A stretch of DNA of 64,000 bases, from contig CAMWRW010000003.1 of assembly GCA_947176755.1 (NCBI GenBank), forward strand, positions 1 through 64,000. Reading direction: 5' to 3'. The notes under the pieces are model-generated. The model was not told the DNA's origin. It made no database searches and worked only from the letters and a program-made list of their open reading frames with translations. How positions within the stretch are numbered: position 1 is the first letter of the stretch; each line of letters opens with the position of its first letter. The stretch is from an uncultured Porphyromonadaceae bacterium (lineage in GTDB: Bacteria; Bacteroidota; Bacteroidia; Bacteroidales; Muribaculaceae). Shown here piece after piece: positions 49,695 to 59,125 of this stretch. Made by a program: the position numbers and the translations under genes.

Positions 49695-50492
49695 ATGAAT
49701 CGACCACTCATATTAGTCTCCAACGACGACAGTCACGCTGCCGTCGGCGTCCACGCTCTGATCGAAATGCTTCTTCCTTTCGGCGACATTGTGGCCGTCT
49801 GTCCTGCCGATCCTCAATCGGGACAGTCGATGGCACTGACAGTCAACTCTCCCCTGCGCATAACGCGTCTTGACGATTATCAGGGAGCGCGGATGTATAA
49901 AGTAAACGGTACGCCGGTTGACTGCGTGAAACTCTCGATGCATTATATCCTCGACCGCCTCCCGGATCTTGTCGTGACCGGCATCAACCACGGATCTAAC
50001 TCCGCTATCAACGTGCTCTACTCCGGCACGATGGGAGCCGCTATGGAGGGATGTGCGTTCGGCGTTCCCTCCGTCGGGTTCTCTCTTACCGACCATAATC
50101 CGAAGGCGAATTTCGGCCATTGCAAGGTTGCCGTGCAGACAATTGTCGACCAGCTGCTGCGCCACGGGATGCCTGACGAACTTTGTCTGAATGTCAACAT
50201 TCCGGTAACGTCGGGATATCCTGCTGAAATGCGCCTCGCAGTTCCTTGCCGGGGAAAGTGGAACGATGAATATAAAGAGTACACCGACCCTCACGGAGGA
50301 AAATTCTATTGGCTTACGGGCACATATATCAACCTTGAACCTGAGAACGACCGGACCGACGAATGGTGTCTCTCTCATGGAATGATTTCGGTTGTTCCGG
50401 TTGCAATCGAAAGAAGTTCAACACCCCCCGCAACACCCAACTGGCTAAGAGATATTTCACGGATATACGCCGAAAATCTCCGCAATAATTAA
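49695..50492 (+). CDS. surE: 5'/3'-nucleotidase SurE
   Basis: LILVSNDDSHAAVGVHALIEML; GINHGSNSAINVLYSGTMGAAMEG. Confidence 0.95.
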   Translation: MNRPLILVSNDDSHAAVGVHALIEMLLPFGDIVAVCPADPQSGQSMALTVNSPLRITRLDDYQGARMYKVNGTPVDCVKLSMHYILDRLPDLVVTGINHGSNSAINVLYSGTMGAAMEGCAFGVPSVGFSLTDHNPKANFGHCKVAVQTIVDQLLRHGMPDELCLNVNIPVTSGYPAEMRLAVPCRGKWNDEYKEYTDPHGGKFYWLTGTYINLEPENDRTDEWCLSHGMISVVPVAIERSSTPPATPNWLRDISRIYAENLRNN

Positions 50493-50552
50493 GAAATTAA
50501 CTATTTTTTAGTTAAAAACTGCCCCTTTTGTTAAAAAAGAGACGGTTTAATA

Positions 50553-50584
50553 TTGTATGAATGAAAATGTCTTAGTAACTTTGC
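50553..50584 (+). promoter_or_regulatory. Near-consensus -33/-7 promoter of element E
   Basis: TTG-N20-TAACTTTGC. Confidence 0.7.
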
Positions 50585-50587
50585 AAA

Positions 50588-50768
50588 GGAAAATAAGACA
50601 GGCTTAGTGTCTGTCGTTCAAGATATCGCATATATCGTTTCATTGACAATTTATTGTTGCATTAGTAAAGTTATGGATTAAATTAAAATATGGATACGGT
50701 TATCCTCCGAAGGATTTCGTAGAATAATCGGGGAAGACGATGCGTAGTGATACGCGTCTGTTTTTTTA
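50588..50768 (+). ncRNA. Element E: about 180-nt promoter-to-terminator RNA upstream of murF-alr (independent sRNA or attenuating leader)
   Basis: Promoter at 50553-50584; hairpins GACAG...CTGTC, GGATA-CGGT-TATCC or ATCCT-CCGA-AGGAT; terminator AGACG(ATG)CGTA-GTGA-TACGCGTCT-GTTTTTTT. Confidence 0.65.
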
Positions 50769-50857
50769 TCCCGATATATGCAATCACGTTGACTGTTGAC
50801 GTTAATTTTATATCCGATGGATTCAACCCGTCAGTTTCGTAATTGAAATTCCACATC

Positions 50858-53410
50858 ATGAAGGCAACCCTCCATCAAATATCAACCCTGTCAGGCTGCC
50901 GGCTTCCTGCCGGAGCAAACCCCGACCTTGAGATTTACAATCTGCTCACGGACTCCCGCTCGCTTGAGGTGCCGGAATCAACACTTTTTTTTGCAATCCC
51001 GACTGAAGGCAACGATGGCCACCGTTATATCGGAGACCTATATCGGAAGGGGGTGAGAGTATTTGTCGTGAACCATCTTCCTGAGGACTCCCGGAATATG
51101 CAGGATGCTGTTTTCTTCGTTGTCGACGACACCGTCCGCGCCCTGCAGAAGATTGCCGCCCGGTCCGACAGATTCCCCTCCCCTATCCTTGCAATCACCG
51201 GAAGTCGGGGAAAAACGACTCTCAAGGAATGGATTTTCCAACTTATCGAACCTCTCGTCGGAGTTTCCCGCTCCCCGCGTAGCTATAATTCCCAGATCGG
51301 TGTCCCCCTCTCCATGTGGGAACTCGATCCGTCGGCTCGTCTCGGAATTATCGAGGCCGGAATCTCGCGCCGAGGAGAGATGGCGGCGCTCGCCGAGTGT
51401 ATTGAGCCCGACATGGTGATAATCACAAATGTTTCCGACCCCCATTCCGAAGGGTTTGAGTCAGACTCGGAGAAAGCTCGGGAGAAAGCAAAACTGATCA
51501 CTTCCACGACATCCTTGGCAATTTATAACAAGGATAACCGACTTCTGGCGGAGGCTGTTGAAAACCGCACCTCTTCCGAGACCCGACTCGGATGGAGTCT
51601 GAAAGATAAGGACGCAGCTCTCTACATTCAAATCTCCGAAAAGGGGGGTGATGAAGCAACCGAAGCGCGAAGTTATGCTGACAATCATTCGGGCACAATT
51701 CCGGGAGAAAGGAGAGTGACTTATTCGTTCGCTGGATTAGCTAACGGAGTGCCTGCCTCGAAAGGGACCTTCTATGCTGACATAGAAACAGAGGCCGATA
51801 TTGAAAATGCGGCCAATGCGCTGGCTTTCATGCTGAGTTTAGGAATTGACGCCGACACTATTCGCGCACGGTTCGGTTCGCTCCACCGGATAGGCACGCG
51901 CCTCAATGTCACGGAGGGGGTCAACGGATGCTCCGTGATTCACGACAGTTATACATCCGACTTCTCGTCGCTGCGCCCGGCGCTCGACTTCCTGCGCCGT
52001 CGCAAGATGCCTTTCCAGACTGCGACTGTGATTCTCAGCGACCTCCACCACGAATCGGGCACAATAAATGAACTCTACGAACGGGTTGCCCGCCTGATGG
52101 AATCAAACGGCATCGATCGATTTATCGGCATCGGCCCGACGCTGAAGGCCCACCGCGACCTTTTCCCCGCAAATTCCACGTTCTTTGACAATACTTCCGA
52201 TTTTATCCGCGCGACGGGGACTTCTGATTTCGCTAACGAGGCCATCCTCCTGAAGGGTTCGCCGGAATATGACTTCGATGTGATTGCCGACCTCCTTGAG
52301 ACGCGCCGCCATGAGACAGTTCTTGAAGTCAATCTGGAGGCCATCGTGAGCAATTACAATTATTTCCGTCGTCATCTTCCGCGTCCGACCGGCATGATAT
52401 GTATGGTGAAGGCTTCCGGATATGGAGCCGGAAGCTATGAAATCGCCAAGACTCTTCAGGACTGTGGAGCCGCATACCTGGCTGTGGCCGTGCTCGATGA
52501 GGGCACGGAACTGCGTCGGCGCGGCATCACGATGCCGATTATGGTGATGAACCCGAAGGTGGAGAATTACGGAGCGATGTTCGCCGACCGTCTCGAACCG
52601 GAGATTTATTCCTTCGCCATGCTTGAGGATGTGATCCGCGAAGCGCGTCGTCACGGAATCAAGAATTATCCTATCCATATTAAGCTCGACACGGGTATGC
52701 ACCGGACCGGCTTTGTGGAGTCGGAACTCTCCGAATTGATGGATATTCTGGAAAACACTTCGGAAATAAAGGCCAAGTCTATATTTTCACATCTCGCGAC
52801 CGCCGACTGCCTCGACATGGATGATTACACTCATCTGCAGCTCGAACGTTTCGAGCGTTACACGTCTTACATGCAGAGCCGATCGTCGCACCGACTGCTA
52901 CGTCATATTCTAAATTCAGCAGGCATCCTGCGTTTTCCGGAATATCATTATGATTTCGCGCGACTCGGAATCGGTCTTTACGGCGCCAACACGCTTCCTC
53001 CTGAAATCGAGGAACCTCTGGCCGTCGTTTCGACCCTGCGGACAATTATCATTTCCATCCGGGAATGGGAGGCGGGTGAGACAATAGGCTACGGACGCAT
53101 GGGGCGCCTGTCGCGCCCCTCGCGAATCGCCACAATCCCTATCGGCTATGCCGACGGGATGAACCGCCACTTCGGTCGCGGAGCGGTGTCAGTGGTGGTG
53201 AACGGTCAGGAGGCGCCGACTGTCGGCAATATCTGTATGGATGCCTGCATGATCGATGTGACCGACATTGATTGCCGCGTTGGCGACCCGGTTGAGATTT
53301 TCGGCAGGCAGGCCCCGATTCAGAGACTTGCCGATTGTCTCGACACGATTCCGTATGAGATCCTGACTTCCGTGTCGCCGCGTGTGAAGCGCGTCTATTT
53401 CCGAGACTGA
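50858..53410 (+). CDS. Bifunctional UDP-N-acetylmuramoyl-tripeptide--D-Ala-D-Ala ligase / alanine racemase
   Basis: MurF half: ITGSRGKTTLKEWIFQL; Alr half: CMVKASGYGAGSYEIAKTLQ, GYADGMNRHFGRGAVSVVVNG. Confidence 0.95.
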   Translation: MKATLHQISTLSGCRLPAGANPDLEIYNLLTDSRSLEVPESTLFFAIPTEGNDGHRYIGDLYRKGVRVFVVNHLPEDSRNMQDAVFFVVDDTVRALQKIAARSDRFPSPILAITGSRGKTTLKEWIFQLIEPLVGVSRSPRSYNSQIGVPLSMWELDPSARLGIIEAGISRRGEMAALAECIEPDMVIITNVSDPHSEGFESDSEKAREKAKLITSTTSLAIYNKDNRLLAEAVENRTSSETRLGWSLKDKDAALYIQISEKGGDEATEARSYADNHSGTIPGERRVTYSFAGLANGVPASKGTFYADIETEADIENAANALAFMLSLGIDADTIRARFGSLHRIGTRLNVTEGVNGCSVIHDSYTSDFSSLRPALDFLRRRKMPFQTATVILSDLHHESGTINELYERVARLMESNGIDRFIGIGPTLKAHRDLFPANSTFFDNTSDFIRATGTSDFANEAILLKGSPEYDFDVIADLLETRRHETVLEVNLEAIVSNYNYFRRHLPRPTGMICMVKASGYGAGSYEIAKTLQDCGAAYLAVAVLDEGTELRRRGITMPIMVMNPKVENYGAMFADRLEPEIYSFAMLEDVIREARRHGIKNYPIHIKLDTGMHRTGFVESELSELMDILENTSEIKAKSIFSHLATADCLDMDDYTHLQLERFERYTSYMQSRSSHRLLRHILNSAGILRFPEYHYDFARLGIGLYGANTLPPEIEEPLAVVSTLRTIIISIREWEAGETIGYGRMGRLSRPSRIATIPIGYADGMNRHFGRGAVSVVVNGQEAPTVGNICMDACMIDVTDIDCRVGDPVEIFGRQAPIQRLADCLDTIPYEILTSVSPRVKRVYFRD

Positions 53411-53432
53411 ACTGACCGCGAACAGAGATTTA

Positions 53433-53645
53433 TCATTCAGACAAGGCCGTGCGAAGCTGTTCGAGACATGCTTCGACGTCCTTGTCTGTTTTCAGCAGGC
53501 GCTCTTTACAGAATTTAAGCAATTCGAGGGCACGCGCCGTGTATTGCGTGAGCAAATCGATGTCGCAGGAGTCTGATTCCATTTTACGCACGATTCCTTC
53601 CAATTCGGCCACAGCCTCTTTGTAACTGAGTTCTTTCGTTTCCAT
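53433..53645 (-). CDS. xseB: Exodeoxyribonuclease VII small subunit
   Basis: YKEAVAELEGIVRKMESDSCDIDLLTQYTARALELLKFCKERL; next to xseA. Confidence 0.93.
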   Translation of the reverse strand: METKELSYKEAVAELEGIVRKMESDSCDIDLLTQYTARALELLKFCKERLLKTDKDVEACLEQLRTALSE

Positions 53646-53680
53646 GTTTATTCGGGAGGCGGACGCGTCGTAACGCGCCG

Positions 53681-54982
53681 TTATTCTATAATTGATTTGA
53701 TTGTTCCGTCGGCAAGACGGGTTTCTATCCTGTCGCCGGGACGGAGTTCGGAGGCGTCGCGGACCGCGCGCCCGTCGCGGAGCGTTATGCTATAGCCCCG
53801 CCGAAGGGTATTGGCCGGGCTCAGCAGACGTAGCATATCGTCAAGACGCGCAATCCTTAATTTCTCTTTTTCCACATTCGATTTCATTCTCTGTCCGAGA
53901 GAAATCGCTAACGTCTGAAGATGCCCACGTTCACGCATCACGGCTCCCCCGGCATCGCGTCCCACACGGGAGGAATATTCGTTGAGGCGCATCCGCTCGC
54001 GCATCACGCGGTTGTGGACGGCGACCGGGAGTGCGGTCTCAAGGTTGTCGAGACGATGGTGTTCTCCACGAAGGGCATCGGAACTATAGCGTGCGATTCT
54101 TTCCACAAGGGAGGCCACATCGGAATATGCCGTGCGGAGACGGTCGAGCAGAAAGGCCGCCACGGCGGTCGGGGTCTTGCAACGCACATTAGCCACTTCA
54201 TCCAGCACTGTCCGGTCGCGCTCATGCCCTATGCCGACTATTACGGGCAGACTAAATTCGGCTATCCGGCGGGCCAGGTCGTAGTTGTCGAAGGAATTGA
54301 GGTCGGTTGTGGCCCCGCCTCCCCGGATAATTACCACGCAGTCCCAGAGATCGATTGTGCTCTCTACTAGATCAAGCGCATTCATCACTGAACTGACAGT
54401 ATGGTCGCCCTGCATCACGGCCCGGAAAAGGAAGGGATAGAGTTTGAAGCCCTCCGGATTCGCATGAAGCTGATTGATAAAATCCCCATACCCGGCGGCC
54501 CCGTCGGCTGATATGACCGCAATCCGCTGCGCTACGGGGGGCAGTTCGACATGCTTGTTCATGTCGATTATTCCCTCCCGCCGGAGTCGATCAAGGATTT
54601 CGCGTCGGATGCGTTCCATATCGCCCAAGGTGTAGGAAGGGTCAATATCGGTGATCGTGACGGAGAGGCCGTAGATTGCGTGATGATTCACAGAGCCGCA
54701 CACCATTACTTTCAATCCGGAAACGATGTCGCGTCCTGTTGCGGCGTAGAATTTCGACCTCAGGGCATGAAACTGACTCGCCCAGATCATCGCCCGGGCC
54801 TTTGCCACGGTTGCGCCCAGGTCATTCTTCTCAATCAGCTCCATATAGCAATGTCCGCCGCTGACCCGGACGTCGCTGAGTTCGGCCATAATCCAAGCTC
54901 TCTGAAGCGACGGAACGCTTCGGAGGGCGGAGCCGACAAGCTGTTGAAACTGAGATAATGTTACAGCGTTATTCGGATTCAT
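53681..54982 (-). CDS. xseA: Exodeoxyribonuclease VII large subunit
   Basis: WIMAELSDVRVSGGHCYMELIEKND; IIRGGGATTDLNSFDNYDLARRIAEF. Confidence 0.95.
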   Translation of the reverse strand: MNPNNAVTLSQFQQLVGSALRSVPSLQRAWIMAELSDVRVSGGHCYMELIEKNDLGATVAKARAMIWASQFHALRSKFYAATGRDIVSGLKVMVCGSVNHHAIYGLSVTITDIDPSYTLGDMERIRREILDRLRREGIIDMNKHVELPPVAQRIAVISADGAAGYGDFINQLHANPEGFKLYPFLFRAVMQGDHTVSSVMNALDLVESTIDLWDCVVIIRGGGATTDLNSFDNYDLARRIAEFSLPVIVGIGHERDRTVLDEVANVRCKTPTAVAAFLLDRLRTAYSDVASLVERIARYSSDALRGEHHRLDNLETALPVAVHNRVMRERMRLNEYSSRVGRDAGGAVMRERGHLQTLAISLGQRMKSNVEKEKLRIARLDDMLRLLSPANTLRRGYSITLRDGRAVRDASELRPGDRIETRLADGTIKSIIE

Positions 54983-56057
54983 CTGCCGGTCCTATTTCAA
55001 GAAGGGCTCCCGTGGCAGGATCGAACGTGGCCATCGAGCGCATTTTTTTGTCACTGAAAAGTGTCGGATTGAGTCCGAAACGAACGCCGAACTGGGAATA
55101 CTCCGAAGAGCGCTGATAAAGCGTGCGGCCGCCGAGGCTGATAGTGACGCGGGCTGTGCCGGGAAGGTTGTAGATAACCGCATCTTTGGGCAGTTTCTTT
55201 TCCTCTCCCTTTGCATCCACCGGAATTTCGCCTCGTTTCTCTATATTGACCGATATATAGACCGGATCCCCGGCGTAATCGTCCGGGCGGCAGAACCCCG
55301 CAAAGTCGCTCATGCGGAAAAGCACTTGTTTTCCATCCTCCTCGGGAGTGAACGTGAATGACCTCACAACCGTTTCGGAATAAGTGAATCCGGTAAAGGC
55401 ACCGGTTATCGCGGCTTCCTGGCGGGCAAGTTCCTGAAGCATGAGTTCAAGCTGACGGCCATCGGTCGGCATGGTCTCGGCCGTGCCTCTTGTGAGCGAT
55501 ATTCGTGAATCGCGGATTTCCATCAGGCTCTCTGCCAGCATCTGGGCCTGCTTGGCTGAAGACTGCGAAGCGAGAAAGTCTTCCCCTACATATTTGAGAT
55601 ATTCCCTCTCGTCGGGGGCGTTTCCTTTTTCATCCCCGGGAGCGTCGGGCAATTCCTGAGCATCGGCCCGCGCATTTATGGCAAGCAGCATTCCGTCGCG
55701 GTCAACACAAATCCAGGTGACGGCTCCCGGCTTGAGTTGCATCAGATAGCGTGCCTCCATATCAGGAACTCCGTATGGTGTCACCCGGACATCGGTGATT
55801 TCCCACTGTTCGGAGTCTGACTGAATCGCACGGTCGTTTCCGAGGAATTTTTTTGCATACTGGAAATATGGCCCGGCTTTGCTTACGGTGCGCTTCGCCG
55901 TCACATCGATTTTCAGAGTAGTGACAGGGAGCGTATACACGAGACCATACTCGTTATGTTTTTCGGCCGTAAGAATTTTGGTCTGCTGCGCGTTAAGGAG
56001 GGAGGGCGCAAGCAACGAGGCCGTCGCGACACAAAGCGCGGGGATGAATCTTCTCAT
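54969..56057 (-). CDS. DUF4831 family protein (secreted)
   Basis: Signal peptide MRRFIPALCVATASLLAPSLLNAQ; EYGLVYTLPVTTLKIDVTAKRTVSKAGPYFQYAKKFLG. Confidence 0.88.
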   Translation of the reverse strand: MRRFIPALCVATASLLAPSLLNAQQTKILTAEKHNEYGLVYTLPVTTLKIDVTAKRTVSKAGPYFQYAKKFLGNDRAIQSDSEQWEITDVRVTPYGVPDMEARYLMQLKPGAVTWICVDRDGMLLAINARADAQELPDAPGDEKGNAPDEREYLKYVGEDFLASQSSAKQAQMLAESLMEIRDSRISLTRGTAETMPTDGRQLELMLQELARQEAAITGAFTGFTYSETVVRSFTFTPEEDGKQVLFRMSDFAGFCRPDDYAGDPVYISVNIEKRGEIPVDAKGEEKKLPKDAVIYNLPGTARVTISLGGRTLYQRSSEYSQFGVRFGLNPTLFSDKKMRSMATFDPATGALLEIGPADESE

Positions 56058-56067
56058 GGGAGGGGGA

Positions 56068-57600
56068 TTAGAAAAGTTTGGGAGAGCGGGTGAATACCTC
56101 ATGAATCGCGCGGCCTGTCCAGGCGGCGATGTCGGAAGCGGTCAGGCCGAATTGGCCGACTTGCTCGGCGGCCATGTCTCCGGCAAGGCCGTGGATGTAG
56201 ACTCCGATTGTGGCGGCATATTCAGGTTCATATCCCTGAGCCACGAAGGAGGCGATGATGCCGGTCAGCACGTCGCCGCTTCCGGCCGTCGCCATTCCGG
56301 GGTTTCCGGTGGTATTGATGCAGACGCGGCCTGTCGGACGGACCACTGCCGTATAGTGTCCTTTGAGAACGATTATTATGTTGTACTGACGGGCCATGGT
56401 CACGGCTGTGGCCAGACGCTCTTCATCAAGCGAGTGTTCGCCGAAAAGACGGTCGAATTCTCCGATGTGGGGCGTGATTATGGTCTTCGGAGGGAGCAGG
56501 GGGATCATGTCCGGATGCTGGGCGATACAGTTCAAGGCGTCGGCGTCAAGCACGAGCGGGGCCTTCGTATTCTTCAACAAAGAGTTGAGTGCTGTCACGG
56601 TCGACTCATGCGTGCCGATGCCGGGACCGACCGCCACCACCTGATGGTTGTGGTGAAGGCGCATATCGGTGATGAAATGTTCGTTACGGTCAGGCTCGAA
56701 CATTGCCTCGGGCACAGCCGTCTGCAGAATCTGAAGGCCGCGGTTGGCGGAATGGACCGTGCAAAGTCCGGCGCCGCTCTGCATAATGGCACGCGCACAC
56801 ATGATAGCGGCACCCATCATTCCGGTCGAACCGGCAAACAGGAGCGCCGACCCGTGGTCGCGTTTTCCCGAGAAGGGGTCGCGTTTCTTGAGCAGCGGGG
56901 CCACGTTGCGGGCGTCTATTACATAATAGTCGCTTTCGGTCTGCTTTATTTTCTCTTCATCAAGATCAATGTCTATCAGTTTCCACTCTCCGAGCGCTTC
57001 GGCATTCTCGCGGAAGAAGAAGGAGCGTCGCGGAAGCTGGAAGGCGAGCGTGAGGTTGGCGTGAACCACATCACGCAAGTTGTTCATCGCATTCGTCTCT
57101 CCCATAAGACCCGAGGGTAGGTCAATGGAAATCACGTATGCCCCGGAATCGTTTATGTAGCGCGCAAGACTTGAGAAGCCTCCACGGAGACCCTCTTTCA
57201 GACCGGCCCCGAACAGACCGTCGATCACCACATCGTTTTTGCTCAGATAGGGAGGAGTGAACTGACGGCGAATTTCCGTGAAGTCGATTCCTTCGAGTGT
57301 GATCAGTTTCTTGCGTTCCTCATCGCAGTCATGGCTGAGGCGGTCGGAGACGTTGAGCAAGAACACTTCCACCTTCTTGTAGCCCTGTTCGTAGAGCATA
57401 CGGGCCACTGCAAGCGCGTCGCCGCCGTTATTGCCCGGGCCGGCAATGACGACAATACGCTGACTGGGGAGGAAGCGGGATATAATCTCGACGCTCACCA
57501 CGGAGGCGATTCGCTCCATAATATCTATCGAGGATATATTCTGGGCTTCGCACGTGGCAGTCTTGATATTCTTTATATCTTTGTTTGTAAGAATTTTCAT
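56068..57600 (-). CDS. nnr: Bifunctional ADP-dependent NAD(P)H-hydrate dehydratase / NAD(P)H-hydrate epimerase
   Basis: VIAGPGNNGGDALAVARML; VLDADALNCIAQHPD; GNPGMATAGSGDVLTGIIAS. Confidence 0.95.
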   Translation of the reverse strand: MKILTNKDIKNIKTATCEAQNISSIDIMERIASVVSVEIISRFLPSQRIVVIAGPGNNGGDALAVARMLYEQGYKKVEVFLLNVSDRLSHDCDEERKKLITLEGIDFTEIRRQFTPPYLSKNDVVIDGLFGAGLKEGLRGGFSSLARYINDSGAYVISIDLPSGLMGETNAMNNLRDVVHANLTLAFQLPRRSFFFRENAEALGEWKLIDIDLDEEKIKQTESDYYVIDARNVAPLLKKRDPFSGKRDHGSALLFAGSTGMMGAAIMCARAIMQSGAGLCTVHSANRGLQILQTAVPEAMFEPDRNEHFITDMRLHHNHQVVAVGPGIGTHESTVTALNSLLKNTKAPLVLDADALNCIAQHPDMIPLLPPKTIITPHIGEFDRLFGEHSLDEERLATAVTMARQYNIIIVLKGHYTAVVRPTGRVCINTTGNPGMATAGSGDVLTGIIASFVAQGYEPEYAATIGVYIHGLAGDMAAEQVGQFGLTASDIAAWTGRAIHEVFTRSPKLF

Positions 57601-57738
57601 TGGCTAAAAAGCGGAAGTTATATCATTAGGGGACAAGAAGTTGAAAAGTCGTAGCAAAGTGCATTCCCTACAACGCGAATGTTTCTTCCCCAATTTATCC
57701 ACAAAAATAACACATCCCGCTGATTAATGCAAACGGAA

Positions 57739-57772
57739 GCCGACCATTTCGGAATCGTCGGCCTTAGTTTTT
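57739..57772 (+). terminator. Orphan terminator-like hairpin (plus strand)
   Basis: GCCGAC-CATTTCGGAATC-GTCGGC-CTTAGTTTTT; no plus-strand gene upstream. Confidence 0.4.
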
Positions 57773-57850
57773 CCGAGGCGAATGCCCGTCAATCTCATTG
57801 ATTGCCGCTATTTTCGCGGCGTCACCGTTGGCAAGGGGCTGATGCTTGCG

Positions 57851-57898
57851 ATGAATATTAATTAAGATGAATATTAATTAAGATGAATATTAATTAAA
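57851..57898. repeat. Perfect tandem repeat, 3 x 16 bp (GATGAATATTAATTAA)
   Basis: Directly visible in sequence. Confidence 0.95.
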
Positions 57899-57901
57899 AA
57901 G

Positions 57902-57937
57902 AAAAAGACTGCATCATTCTGATGACACAGTCTTTTT
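57902..57937. terminator. Intrinsic terminator downstream of fba
   Basis: AAAAAGACTG...CAGTCTTTTT. Confidence 0.75.
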
Positions 57938-57959
57938 CTATTAATTGTTCAGGCTTGAA

Positions 57960-58961
57960 TTACTCTGCCTTGCCTTCAGAGCCGAGAACGGCAATGATTT
58001 TGTGTTTATAGAGTTTCTCCATTTCGTCGCGAGCCGGGCCGAGGTATTTACGGGGGTCGAATTCACCGGGTTTCTCGTTGAATACGCGGCGAACAGCGGC
58101 GGTCATGGCCAGACGGCTGTCGGAGTCGATGTTGATTTTGCAGACATCCATCTTGGCAGCCTTGCGAAGCTCTTCTTCGGGAATACCGATTGCATCGGGG
58201 AGCTTGCCACCATTGGCGTTGATTTCGTCAACGTATTCCTGCGGAACGGAAGAAGAACCGTGGAGCACGATGGGGAATCCGGGAATCTTTGCCTCTACGC
58301 CCTCGAGAACATCGAATGCCAAGGGGGGAGGTACGAGACGGCCGGTCTTGGGGTCGCGGGTGCACTGTTCGGGAGTGAACTTGTAAGCACCGTGAGACGT
58401 GCCGATAGAAATGGCAAGAGAGTCAACACCCGTGCGGGTCACGAAGTCAACAACCTCTTCTGGGTCAGTATAAGTGTGGTGGTCGGAAGAAACCTCATCC
58501 TCAACGCCTGCGAGCACGCCGAGCTCACCTTCAACAGTGACATCATACTGATGAGCGTAGTCGCATACCTTCTTCGTGAGGGCAACATTTTCCTCGTAGG
58601 GAAGATGTGAGCCGTCGATCATCACGGAAGAGAAACCGTGGTCGATGCAGTCCTTGCAGAGTTCGAAGGAATCGCCGTGATCGAGGTGAAGAACAATCTG
58701 GGGATGCTCCCATCCGAGAGATTTAGCATAGTCAACAGCTCCCTGCGCCATGTAACGGAGCAGGATAGGGTTGGCATAGTTGCGCGCACCTTTGGAAACC
58801 TGAAGGATCACAGGGCTCTTCGTCTCGGCAGCTGCTTTGATGATGGCCTGAAGCTGCTCCATATTGTTGAAGTTGAATGCGGGGATGGCATATCCGCCAT
58901 GTACGGCCTTTGCGAACATCTCTTTGGTGTTCACCAGACCCAAGCTTTTATAATCTACCAT
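57960..58961 (-). CDS. fba: Class II fructose-bisphosphate aldolase
   Basis: GGYAIPAFNFNNMEQLQAIIKAA; VLHLDHGDSFELCKDCIDHGFSSVMIDGSHLPYEENV. Confidence 0.96.
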   Translation of the reverse strand: MVDYKSLGLVNTKEMFAKAVHGGYAIPAFNFNNMEQLQAIIKAAAETKSPVILQVSKGARNYANPILLRYMAQGAVDYAKSLGWEHPQIVLHLDHGDSFELCKDCIDHGFSSVMIDGSHLPYEENVALTKKVCDYAHQYDVTVEGELGVLAGVEDEVSSDHHTYTDPEEVVDFVTRTGVDSLAISIGTSHGAYKFTPEQCTRDPKTGRLVPPPLAFDVLEGVEAKIPGFPIVLHGSSSVPQEYVDEINANGGKLPDAIGIPEEELRKAAKMDVCKINIDSDSRLAMTAAVRRVFNEKPGEFDPRKYLGPARDEMEKLYKHKIIAVLGSEGKAE

Positions 58962-59125
58962 GATTATCTTATATTTAGGGTTATTAGTCTAATCTCTGTC
59001 AACGCGCAAGCCGGACGCTTTCCACTTCACTCTTCAAGTCGTGGCGAAAGCATCCGTTTCGGAATGCAAATATAGAAATTTTTCCTCATTCCGACAATAT
59101 ATAATACGTTTTTCCGCCTAAAAAG

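Noticed and set aside
50588-50768. Element E as 6S RNA
   Set aside because: Size is suitable, but the 5' and 3' ends do not pair into the long rod with central bubble expected for 6S.
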